Of a stretch of DNA of 40,311 nt, positions 31,402-38,614 are shown one piece after another (within the stretch, counting starts at the first letter, position 1; each line of letters opens with the position of its first letter). The notes below the pieces were generated by a model. The model did not search any database. It had not been told where the DNA came from and saw only the letters and a list, made by a program, of their open reading frames with translations. The stretch lies in NCBI GenBank assembly GCA_964354865.1, contig CAYHBN010000004.1, positions 1 to 40,311 of the forward strand. The letters are read 5' to 3'. The position numbers and the translations under genes are program-made. Source of the DNA: JAHFJU01 sp964354865 (lineage in GTDB: Bacteria > Patescibacteriota > Gracilibacteria > UBA1369 > UM-FILTER-53-11).

Positions 31402-32616
31402 CTATCGTTCACGAATAGTCTGTTTCTGTATTTCTTCGGTTAACGGAATATTGGAGTACTGCAACCACTTATTTAAAAGTCCCACCGTCGGGGGACCACC
31501 AACTCTCGTATTTGTGGTAAGAAGCACTTCGTACCAATCGTGACCATGCGTGGCTAAGATCGAAACGAGTTCTTTAACATCGCGAGAGGAAATTTGACTA
31601 TTCATCCACCCACCCATTTTTGGCGTAACTAAAATTTCTTTCACGCGTTTTACATCTTTTTCATCATCGATATTCCAACGTTTTATAAAAGCATTTGCAC
31701 GTTCATAGAGGGTTTCATTATTTACACTCGCGCCACAGAACAGCCGTGTATTAACATCTTCAAAGCCTGCCGTATCGCGAAAAGACATCTCGTCTAGCCC
31801 CATCAGATACGAAAGCAACGCAGCATTAATGTAACCACTTGCACCCCCGGCTTCAACTTTTCCGCCTGCGTCAATATTGTCATCGGGGCGGGCTGCTGCG
31901 CTTAAAATCGAAAGAGTGCCTTCTTCCCATGAATTACAGGTAGTACCCGGCACTGCCATGTGTGATAGCTCATGAATAATGCCGCTAATAAATTCTTTTT
32001 CGTTTTTACGATCACCAACCATGTACATGTAGGGCTGATTTTTCCAGCTCATAAAATGAAGATTCGTAGAATCTTTGCCACCAACTGCTGATATTCGTTT
32101 TTCTTCTGGGGCACTACTTTCTTCTTTTTGAACGAAAAAAAGTGTTGTATCAGGCGTTGTCCATGTATCGAACTCAGTTTGAAAGTTTCTAATAAACAAT
32201 TCATGACTCCACCCATACGTATTTACCATCCGGGCAAATCCTTCAGCAACTTTTTGGATTGTTGCATTATCAATCCATTGAGCGTCTTTATATTCAAGTG
32301 CCCACGCGTTCTCTTGTACTTCACTGAGGGACTGCTCAGCACTTCCTTGCGAACGTGCAACTTTTTGCTGTACTTGAGAAAGTGTTTTTTTAAGATTCTC
32401 CACATGAAGAGCAACTTGCTCAGGAGTAGGACGGTACTCTAAGTCACGTAGTGGCTTATTGCGCAAATAATTCATAACTGAGGCCTCTTGCTGTACCATT
32501 TTAGCCTGCAGTTCTGGATTAGCTTCAACTCTATTTGATTCAGTCGATGGAGTTGAGCTTACCGAAGATATATTTGATATTTGTTCAGGTGTTTTATTAT
32601 CTGTCATTACTGTCAT
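31402..32616 (-). CDS. Putative zinc metallopeptidase-like protein (HELSH)
   Basis: The 404-residue protein has a disordered Ser/Thr/Glu-rich N-terminus (1-40), a coiled or helical region (45-120), and a central segment ISGIIHELSHMAVPGT near residues 215-230. This segment contains the H-E-x-x-H zinc-binding motif of metallopeptidases. A downstream Glu in NSWEEGTLS could be the third ligand, as in gluzincins. There is no signal peptide, so it acts in the cytoplasm or is exported otherwise. Three near-consecutive starts exist (GTG 32625, ATG 32616, ATG 32607). The ATG at 32614-32616 is 16 bp after the rnhB stop and is used here. No specific family is recognised; proteolytic activity is inferred from one motif only. 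Confidence 0.7.
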   Translation of the reverse strand: MTVMTDNKTPEQISNISSVSSTPSTESNRVEANPELQAKMVQQEASVMNYLRNKPLRDLEYRPTPEQVALHVENLKKTLSQVQQKVARSQGSAEQSLSEVQENAWALEYKDAQWIDNATIQKVAEGFARMVNTYGWSHELFIRNFQTEFDTWTTPDTTLFFVQKEESSAPEEKRISAVGGKDSTNLHFMSWKNQPYMYMVGDRKNEKEFISGIIHELSHMAVPGTTCNSWEEGTLSILSAAARPDDNIDAGGKVEAGGASGYINAALLSYLMGLDEMSFRDTAGFEDVNTRLFCGASVNNETLYERANAFIKRWNIDDEKDVKRVKEILVTPKMGGWMNSQISSRDVKELVSILATHGHDWYEVLLTTNTRVGGPPTVGLLNKWLQYSNIPLTEEIQKQTIRER

Positions 32617-32632
32617 TAATAGCACAAAGCGC

Positions 32633-33271
32633 TTAATAGCTAAAAGGTAATTCGGATTCTTTTATATCGGAAAGAAAAAACTTTTTTATAAATGTTTTCC
32701 GGTGAATGGGCGTCGCTCCAAGCGTACTCAATCCTTCATAGTGTTGTTTCGTGCCATACCCTTTGTGCTGCGCTAATCCGTAACCGGAAAACTCCTGTTC
32801 GTATTCAGTCATCATAAAGTCGCGCACCACTTTCGCCACAATAGAGGCAGCTGCAATAGACTTAACCAAGCGATCGCCTTTAATTATGCCATGATGAGGG
32901 ATTGTGAGGTCGGGGATTCGCCACGCGTCAATCACCGCGTAATCTGCTGTGCCAAATGCTTCAATTGCTCGTTTCATGGCTAGCTTGCTCGCACGTCGAA
33001 TATTAATGGCATCGATTTCTTCAGGCGTCGCACTCCCTACCGCCCACTTAATATTTTTTTGTAAGATTTTTTCAAAGATATCCATGCGCTTTTTTGCGCT
33101 CACCAACTTTGAATCTGCAATTCCCGCAATGCGGCAATTTTCGGGTAACTCGAGTGCAACCGCGACTACTGGCCCCGCCAAACAACCTGCACCAACTTCA
33201 TCAACACCCACAATATGCAAATAGCCCTGTGTTTTTAATTCCCGCTCAACTTTGAATGTAGGCAACTGCAT
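32633..33271 (-). CDS. rnhB: Ribonuclease HII
   Basis: RNase HII removes ribonucleotides embedded in DNA and RNA primers. The 212-residue length is usual. The catalytic carboxylates are visible: Asp24 and Glu25 in IVGVDEVGAG, Asp near 119 in YAVIDAW, and Asp near 136-140 within IIKGDRLV. IAAASIVAKVVRD is also typical. Oddly, the GRG motif that reads the RNA-DNA junction is Gly-Ala-Gly here. The start ATG at 33269-33271 is divergent from dinB, with a shared 55-bp control region. Confidence 0.95.
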   Translation of the reverse strand: MQLPTFKVERELKTQGYLHIVGVDEVGAGCLAGPVVAVALELPENCRIAGIADSKLVSAKKRMDIFEKILQKNIKWAVGSATPEEIDAINIRRASKLAMKRAIEAFGTADYAVIDAWRIPDLTIPHHGIIKGDRLVKSIAAASIVAKVVRDFMMTEYEQEFSGYGLAQHKGYGTKQHYEGLSTLGATPIHRKTFIKKFFLSDIKESELPFSY

Positions 33272-33277
33272 ACGGCG

Positions 33278-33308
33278 ATTATACTCCTGTTTGCATTATG
33301 AGTACTCA
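33278..33308. promoter_or_regulatory. Shared rnhB/dinB control region with palindrome
   Basis: TATAAT on the minus strand (33278-33283) serves rnhB. A perfect 10-bp palindrome TGAGTACTCA (33299-33308) lies midway between the two start codons and overlaps the rnhB -35 position. It could be an operator for one or both genes. Confidence 0.45.
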
Positions 33309-33326
33309 CTCATATACACTAGCACT

Positions 33327-34487
33327 ATGCACTCTTTCCCGCGCGCCATTGCGCACATTGATGCTGATTGTTTTTTTGCCTCGGTCGAGTTACTCGATTT
33401 TCCCCATTTAAAGGGCAAACCCGTACTTGTCTGTTCGCGCACCGACCGACGGGGGATTGTGCTTGCCGCCACCTACGAGGCGCGCCCGTTTGGCATTCGT
33501 GCCGGAACTCCTATTTTTAAAGCTGTCGAGGCATGCCCGTCAGCGCACATTCTCCAATCGCACTTTCATAAATACTCACGTGTCTCACAGGATTTAATGC
33601 GCATTTTAGGGGATTTTTCGCCGGATTTAGAGGTGAGTTCGGTCGACGAAGCCTATATGGATTTAACGGGAATGCGCCTTATGTACCGCGCCTCTTACAC
33701 CGAAATTGCTGAGAAGATGAAAAAAACAGTACTCGAAAAATTAGGAATAACCGTTTCAATAGGACTTGCAACAACCAAAGTGATAGCAAAAATCGCCTCT
33801 GACTTTAAAAAACCATATGGACTCACCGTGGTGAGCGAACCTGACCGCAAGGCTTTTCTTAAAGATATGCCCGTTGAAAAAATCGCAGGAGTAGGTCGAA
33901 ATACCCAAGCGCTCCTTAATAAGTATGGCATCTACACTATTTCACAGATGATTTCAGCCCAACCATTGGTTCGCCAACTGCTCGGCAAAAGGGGAGTTGA
34001 GCTCGTTACAGAACTTTCCGGGCTTTCCCTCTGGAAAGTTAAACAAAATAATGACACTCAAAAATCCCTCTCACATACCGCCACTTTTCATGATTTTCTC
34101 ACCGACCAGCGCGCCATATATGACTACTGCCTGAAACTCCTTAAACAGATGACACACACCCTTCGTTCACGTGGTATTGAGGCAAAAACGCTCACTTTTT
34201 TTCTCATGAAAAAGGATTTTAGCGCAATCTCATGTGAACATATTTTTAACTTTTTTTGTAATGACGACGACAGCTATATACGCGTATTACGCGAAAAAAT
34301 GTTCCCTTTCTGCTTTCGTGAAGGCTTCATTTACCGAAAAGCAGGATTTTTACTCCCGCAAGTTCAAATTGAGGGGCCAAAACAGTACAGTTTGTTCGAA
34401 ATTCCCGAAAAAGAAGAGAAAAAAACACGATTTTCACAGATTTCAGATGGCTTACTCAAGCGCTTCGGGTCGAAAATCATACGATAG
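33327..34487 (+). CDS. dinB: DNA polymerase IV (Y-family translesion polymerase)
   Basis: This 386-residue error-prone polymerase acts at stalled forks. Motif I IAHIDADCFFASVE and motif III SSVDEAYMDLTG carry the metal-binding Asp/Glu residues. The thumb has the HhH segment VEKIAGVGRNTQALL. The little-finger domain (about 235-345) follows. The C-terminus has a possible clamp-binding motif, QYSLFEI, close to QLxLF. An in-frame ATG at 33252 would overlap rnhB; the ATG at 33327 directly precedes the conserved start and is preferred. Confidence 0.96.
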   Translation: MHSFPRAIAHIDADCFFASVELLDFPHLKGKPVLVCSRTDRRGIVLAATYEARPFGIRAGTPIFKAVEACPSAHILQSHFHKYSRVSQDLMRILGDFSPDLEVSSVDEAYMDLTGMRLMYRASYTEIAEKMKKTVLEKLGITVSIGLATTKVIAKIASDFKKPYGLTVVSEPDRKAFLKDMPVEKIAGVGRNTQALLNKYGIYTISQMISAQPLVRQLLGKRGVELVTELSGLSLWKVKQNNDTQKSLSHTATFHDFLTDQRAIYDYCLKLLKQMTHTLRSRGIEAKTLTFFLMKKDFSAISCEHIFNFFCNDDDSYIRVLREKMFPFCFREGFIYRKAGFLLPQVQIEGPKQYSLFEIPEKEEKKTRFSQISDGLLKRFGSKIIR

Positions 34488-34501
34488 ATGAAACAAAGGT
34501 G

Positions 34502-34529
34502 TTGACAAAAAGTCAAAAGTGGATAAAAT
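34502..34529 (+). promoter_or_regulatory. Promoter of the sigma4/HARE-HTH gene
   Basis: TTGACA (34502-34507) and TAAAAT (34524-34529) are 16 bp apart. The -35 is one half of the inverted repeat TTGAC-AAAAA-GTCAA (34502-34516). The implied leader is about 145 nt long. Confidence 0.75.
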
Positions 34530-34591
34530 TAATCCCTTTAGCACCCAAGTAAGTTAGATATAACGATACCCTTGCTAATAGATCAACTTTA

Positions 34592-34645
34592 TTGCTTGAC
34601 GATATATAGGAAAAGAATTAGCCTAATCTCGAAGCCGTAAAGCAA
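34592..34645 (+). other. Structured leader upstream of the sigma4/HARE-HTH gene
   Basis: TTGCTT (34592-34597) can pair with AAGCAA (34640-34645), enclosing a perfect inner hairpin ATTAG-C-CTAAT (34617-34627). The segment is non-coding and lies within the long 5' leader. A regulatory RNA role is possible but not established. Confidence 0.35.
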
Positions 34646-34681
34646 GCGTATCACTCAATTACTTTCATTACTCACTAACGT

Positions 34682-35740
34682 ATGTCATCAACGCAATCAT
34701 CATCGATACTCGACTTGAAGAAGGTTCTCGAAGACGTCTTCCTCGTTTTATCAGCAAAAGAAAAAGAAGTTGTCATTAAACGCTTTTCTCTCGATAACGA
34801 ACCTAGACAAACTCTAGAACGAATTGGTCAGCATTTCTCAGTAACACGAGAACGAATAAGACAGATCGAAAAAATTGCGCTTAACAAGCTACGCCGTACA
34901 CTCGAAACATCACGCCTTAATGAGATCACTCTTCTTGCACGTGACCACATTCATATACACGGCGGCCTTTGTCTTGAAGATCAACTCGTCAGCGAAATTT
35001 TACAGAAATTAATGACCACGAATATTATCGATGGCCACATTGTTCGCTTGGCTCTTGCGATTCACCCAGAAATGACTCGAACAGAAAAGAACAACGTTTT
35101 TCACCCATTCCTTTACGAGAAGCATTACAAAGAAAGCGAATTAAAGATTGTATGTGACATCGTGCACACCTTGCTCGACAAAAATAAGAACGTTATTCCT
35201 CTTCATGAACTCACTCCTCAAGTTGAAGTTATTGTTCGTGAAAAAGGACTCACTATTCCACGCGATGGTATTATTTCACTCATGAATGTTGATGTTCGTT
35301 TTAAGAAAGTTCCAGAAGGACTCGGTTTGCTTGTATGGAGACATATAAATCCTAAATCAATCCGCGATAAGGCATACATTGTGTTGAAGCGTGTCGCAAA
35401 GCCACTTCACTTCGTTGAAATTGCAAACACTATTGCCGAGGCAGGATTCGACCGAAAAGTGGTTACAACGCAGGCCGTTCACAACGAACTTATTCGCGAC
35501 GAACAGTTTGTCTTGGTAGGCCGTGGTCTCTACGGTCTTAAAGAATGGGGTTATAAGAAAGGAACCGTTTCAGATATTATTGAAGACCTCCTTTCAAAAA
35601 AGAGCCCGCTTTCAAAACAAGATATTATTACTGGAGTGCTCAAACAACGCCACGTAAAGAAGGGGACTATCTCACTCAACTTACAAAAAAATCCACAGTT
35701 TGAACGAGTTGGACGTGCGGTGTATGCGTTGAAGAAGTAA
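34682..35740 (+). CDS. Sigma-70 region 4 / HARE-HTH transcription regulator
   Basis: The 352-residue protein has an N-terminal sigma-70 region 4 (about 14-76; LSAKEKEVVIKRF and VTRERIRQIEKIALNKLRR), the helix-turn-helix that contacts -35 elements. A helical middle section follows. The C-terminus is a HARE-HTH domain (about 228-300; LHFVEIANTIAEAG and VLVGRGLYGLKEWG), the fold also found in the RNA polymerase delta subunit, and then a second, partial winged-helix repeat ending FERVGRAVYALKK. Sigma regions 2 and 3 are absent, so it cannot melt promoters alone. It probably modulates RNA polymerase as a sigma- or delta-like factor. It has a strong promoter, a long leader, and a terminator-like hairpin that overlaps the next gene's start. 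Confidence 0.87.
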   Translation: MSSTQSSSILDLKKVLEDVFLVLSAKEKEVVIKRFSLDNEPRQTLERIGQHFSVTRERIRQIEKIALNKLRRTLETSRLNEITLLARDHIHIHGGLCLEDQLVSEILQKLMTTNIIDGHIVRLALAIHPEMTRTEKNNVFHPFLYEKHYKESELKIVCDIVHTLLDKNKNVIPLHELTPQVEVIVREKGLTIPRDGIISLMNVDVRFKKVPEGLGLLVWRHINPKSIRDKAYIVLKRVAKPLHFVEIANTIAEAGFDRKVVTTQAVHNELIRDEQFVLVGRGLYGLKEWGYKKGTVSDIIEDLLSKKSPLSKQDIITGVLKQRHVKKGTISLNLQKNPQFERVGRAVYALKK

Positions 35741-35784
35741 AGAGCTGAACCAGAGCAGTAGACAACAATTGCCAAAAAACTTAG

Positions 35785-35812
35785 AATACAGTCATGAACG
35801 ACTGTATTTTTT
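35785..35812 (+). terminator. Terminator-like hairpin containing the HIT start codon
   Basis: AATACAGTC (35785-35793) is the exact complement of GACTGTATT (35800-35808), with loop ATGAAC and a run of six T ending at 35812. This is a textbook intrinsic terminator 45 bp after the sigma4/HARE gene, yet the loop holds the HIT ATG and the 3' arm and T tract encode Asp-Cys-Ile-Phe. Confidence 0.7.
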
Positions 35813-36108
35813 GTAAAATTGTTTCTAAAGAAATGCCTGCAACGCTTCAGTATGAAGACGACAAATGCCTAGCGTTCAATGATTTGTATCCTAAAAGCCG
35901 AGTACACATATTAGTGGTTCCTAAAAAACATATCGATACGGTACATGATATTGAAGAAGGAGAAGAAAAACTCATGGGGCACTTAATTAAAGTAGCTAAA
36001 GAGCTTGCCGAAAAACATGGGTGCGTTGGATACAAACTCCTTTTTAATGTAGGCAAAGAGGGCGGACAGGTTGTTTTTCACATTCACCTACATTTGATGG
36101 GGAACTAG
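35794..36108 (+). CDS. HIT-family nucleotide hydrolase (HinT-like)
   Basis: The 104-residue protein starts MNDCIFCKIVSKEMPA, the usual HinT opening with the C-x-x-C pair. The segment RVHILVVPKKHI follows, and it ends with the histidine triad VFHIHLHLMGN. HinT proteins hydrolyse purine nucleoside phosphoramidates and aminoacyl-adenylates. It is slightly shorter than the usual 110-115 residues because it ends right after the triad. The start codon is in the loop of a 9-bp hairpin with a T tract, so initiation may be limited by RNA structure or readthrough. It is convergent with nadC (3 bp between stops). Confidence 0.94.
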   Translation: MNDCIFCKIVSKEMPATLQYEDDKCLAFNDLYPKSRVHILVVPKKHIDTVHDIEEGEEKLMGHLIKVAKELAEKHGCVGYKLLFNVGKEGGQVVFHIHLHLMGN

Positions 36109-36111
36109 CGT

Positions 36112-37056
36112 TCACTTCATGCGCATGCTGACATCGAAAAATGAAGCGGCGTAGGTAAGGCTACCGAGAGACAACACATCGGCGCCAATTTTTGCGTAGT
36201 TCTTGAGATTAAATTTAGTAATACCACCTGAGACCTCGATGATAAATGATCGATGCGGATACAAACGATCTAACTGAGCTATTACTTTCTGTGCCTGTGG
36301 AGGGCTAAAATTATCAAGCATCATAACGCACGGCAGTTTTGATTTTTTGAGTTGGAAAAACTGCGCAACCTCGAGCGCATCGCGTGGGGTAGTTACTTCT
36401 ACCTCGAAAAAGCGAATTCCTTCGCGTGCGACTGCACGTTCAAATGATTGAGCAACGACAGAAGACATCTTATTTTTTATCGCATGAAAATGATTATGTT
36501 TAATGATCACCGCGTCTTTAAGCGTCAACCGATGACTGCCGGCGCCTGCTAAAACACAGGATGCTTTGTCTAAAACGCCAAAACGCGTTTTGCGAGTACT
36601 CGCTAACAATGGCGCATTTTTTATTGGTCCCAGTTGCCCCACTAACTCTCTTACATGATTCGCAATACCGCTTAGATGTCCGATAACATTTAAAATCATC
36701 CGCTCATGAGACATGAGGTCGCCGATGTTTCCTTTCAAATTGAGCAAAGTTGTCGCCTTTGAAACCCGAGCACCATTTCTTACGAGTGCATGCGCTTTTA
36801 TTGATGTATTAGCATTTAAAAACCAGGCGATTTCTTCAACTCCTGCAATAATGCCCTCTGATTTTGCAACGACAAAAGCATCTCTTTCGTTTTTTGCGGA
36901 TCCGAATACCGCAAACGTAGTAACATCGTTTGCCGAATCGTCTAACTCTAACTGTAAAGTACAAACCTTTTTCACCGCGATTCGGTACGACGCATTATTC
37001 AGCGATAGCAGGGGAAGTGCGTCAGTGAGATACATTTTTTTCGCAGAACTATTCAT
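36112..37056 (-). CDS. nadC: Nicotinate-nucleotide pyrophosphorylase (carboxylating)
   Basis: NadC (QPRTase) converts quinolinate and PRPP to nicotinate mononucleotide, CO2 and PPi in de novo NAD synthesis. About 314 residues. Conserved elements are TRKTRFGVLDK near residue 165, the Arg/His pair in GAGSHRLTLKDAVIIKHNH, the acidic EVEVTTPRDA, MLDNFSPPQ and the phosphate-binding VSGGITKFNL...GADVLSLGSLT. A frame starting at 37089 overlaps nadA by 20 bp; the ATG at 37054-37056, 13 bp after the nadA stop, is preferred. It forms an operon with nadA. Confidence 0.94.
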   Translation of the reverse strand: MNSSAKKMYLTDALPLLSLNNASYRIAVKKVCTLQLELDDSANDVTTFAVFGSAKNERDAFVVAKSEGIIAGVEEIAWFLNANTSIKAHALVRNGARVSKATTLLNLKGNIGDLMSHERMILNVIGHLSGIANHVRELVGQLGPIKNAPLLASTRKTRFGVLDKASCVLAGAGSHRLTLKDAVIIKHNHFHAIKNKMSSVVAQSFERAVAREGIRFFEVEVTTPRDALEVAQFFQLKKSKLPCVMMLDNFSPPQAQKVIAQLDRLYPHRSFIIEVSGGITKFNLKNYAKIGADVLSLGSLTYAASFFDVSMRMK

Positions 37057-37069
37057 AGAAAATCCAAAA

Positions 37070-37993
37070 TTATTTTGAAGCAAGTTCAAGCATGCGATCG
37101 AGTGCGGCTTTTGCCTTTCGAGCAGTCTCGGGTGGCACCGTCACTACCGCTTCTTCGGTCTCAAGCGAGGTAACAATTTTCTCGAGCGTGATTTTTTTCA
37201 TATCGAAACACACACTACAGACGGTATAGAATTGCTTATGTGGAAGCTCTTTTTTAAGTCGCTGCACCATGCCACACTCAGTTGTACAAATAAACTCGGT
37301 ACAATCGTCTTCAGTCGCGACCTTCAACATACCGCTGGTTGAAACCACATAATCGGCAATTGCCCGTACCTCGGCGGTACACTCAGGGTGGGCAATAATC
37401 TTGGCACCTGGCTTCATGGCCTTCGCTTTGAGTAAATACTCGGGAGTAAGACGCTCATGAATTGGACAGTATCCCTCCCACGCAATAATTTCTTTTTCAG
37501 GAACCTGCTTTGCCACAAAGTTTGCCAGATTTTTATCGGGAACGAACAAAATCTGTTTATTCGGTAAGGCACGCGTAATCGCTACCGCATTCTGCGAAGT
37601 GCAACAAACATCGGCGAGGGCTTTCACCGCAGCCGTCGAATTCACATAACAGACCACTGCGCAGTCAGGATATAACTTTTTTCTCTCGGCCAATGCCTTT
37701 TCAGTAATCATATCTGAAAGAGCGCAACCAGCCTGTGGGTCAGGAATGACCACTTTTGAATTAGGATTCAATACCGCAGCACTCTCGGCCATAAAATAGA
37801 CGCCACAAAACACAATCAAACGAGAGGGGACGGTTTGTGCCTTTTTACACAGCTCAAGTGAGTCGCCAATAAAGTCAGCAACCTCGAAAATCTCGGGGCG
37901 CTGGTAGTTATGACAGAGAATAATCGCGTTCTTTTCTGCCTTAAGCTCTTTGATTCGTGCAATGAGCGCCTGTTGTTCTTTGGTTAATTCCAC
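37070..37993 (-). CDS. nadA: Quinolinate synthase A
   Basis: NadA condenses iminoaspartate with dihydroxyacetone phosphate to quinolinate using a [4Fe-4S] cluster. About 307 residues. Substrate-binding ILCHNYQRPEIFEVADFIGDS is described by HNYQ and GDS motifs; the candidate cluster Cys residues are in DVCCTSQNA, AHPECTAEV and TTECGMVQRL. No ATG is available at the N-terminus: the candidate starts are GTG at 37991-37993 and TTG at 38006-38008. TATTAT at 38000-38005 could be a -10 that would make the GTG transcript nearly leaderless, so the GTG is chosen. NadB (aspartate oxidase) is not in the window. Confidence 0.94.
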   Translation of the reverse strand: MELTKEQQALIARIKELKAEKNAIILCHNYQRPEIFEVADFIGDSLELCKKAQTVPSRLIVFCGVYFMAESAAVLNPNSKVVIPDPQAGCALSDMITEKALAERKKLYPDCAVVCYVNSTAAVKALADVCCTSQNAVAITRALPNKQILFVPDKNLANFVAKQVPEKEIIAWEGYCPIHERLTPEYLLKAKAMKPGAKIIAHPECTAEVRAIADYVVSTSGMLKVATEDDCTEFICTTECGMVQRLKKELPHKQFYTVCSVCFDMKKITLEKIVTSLETEEAVVTVPPETARKAKAALDRMLELASK

Positions 37994-38068
37994 ACACGAA
38001 TAATACAATAAAACAGCACTTTTTTCTATCCCTTACGCTCTTTTACTCTTTCTCTCTAACTCTCTTAT

Positions 38069-38590
38069 TTATATCCCATGCACAATTTTCAACCACAAAT
38101 GTTTCACGTACTCGTATGTTGCATTGAGCATTGAATCAAAATACACACGAATTTGACGGATTTTCGAGACAACTTCGACGAATTTTGCTGGGTTTTTTTG
38201 AGGATTTGATGCCAAACTACTGAACTCCCTTTCGAGCTTATGTTCTTTGTCACTTAAGACTTTTCTAATCTGTCTTACCATATCGGTCTGCGCTGGAGCA
38301 TTTGCCAATAATTTTGCACGTAACTGCTCAACCTCATCGGTCGTCATGGCTTTTCCGCCTGTTGCACCGCCCTGAGATCCCGTTTTTTTATCTTCACTAG
38401 TAGACTCACTCACATTGCCCATTGCTTCGCCGCCATCTTCGTTACTATCGGCACCCTCGGTCGCACTCAAAACAGACTCGGCACCCTGTTTTACTTTTTC
38501 GTTTCCGGTAATTTTGGGTCCAGACTCTTGTGTATCTGCTGCCTTTGGCGCAGTTGACTGATGATCTATTTGTTCGCGTGAATCTGTCAT
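38069..38590 (-). CDS. Protein with disordered acidic N-terminus and helical C-terminus
   Basis: The 173-residue protein has a low-complexity N-terminal half (1-82) rich in Ser, Thr, Glu, Asp and Gly. The C-terminal half is helical (about 84-170; LRAKLLANAPAQTDMVRQIR and HKLEREFSSL). It has no known family, signal peptide or transmembrane segment. It follows the SpoIIE-type phosphatase gene by 24 bp on the same strand, so it may be a substrate or partner of that phosphatase; the many Ser/Thr residues would suit that but do not prove it. A purine-rich tract (minus strand) separates it from nadA. Confidence 0.7.
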   Translation of the reverse strand: MTDSREQIDHQSTAPKAADTQESGPKITGNEKVKQGAESVLSATEGADSNEDGGEAMGNVSESTSEDKKTGSQGGATGGKAMTTDEVEQLRAKLLANAPAQTDMVRQIRKVLSDKEHKLEREFSSLASNPQKNPAKFVEVVSKIRQIRVYFDSMLNATYEYVKHLWLKIVHGI

Positions 38591-38614
38591 GTTTGTATAG
38601 TTACTTTACGAGAT

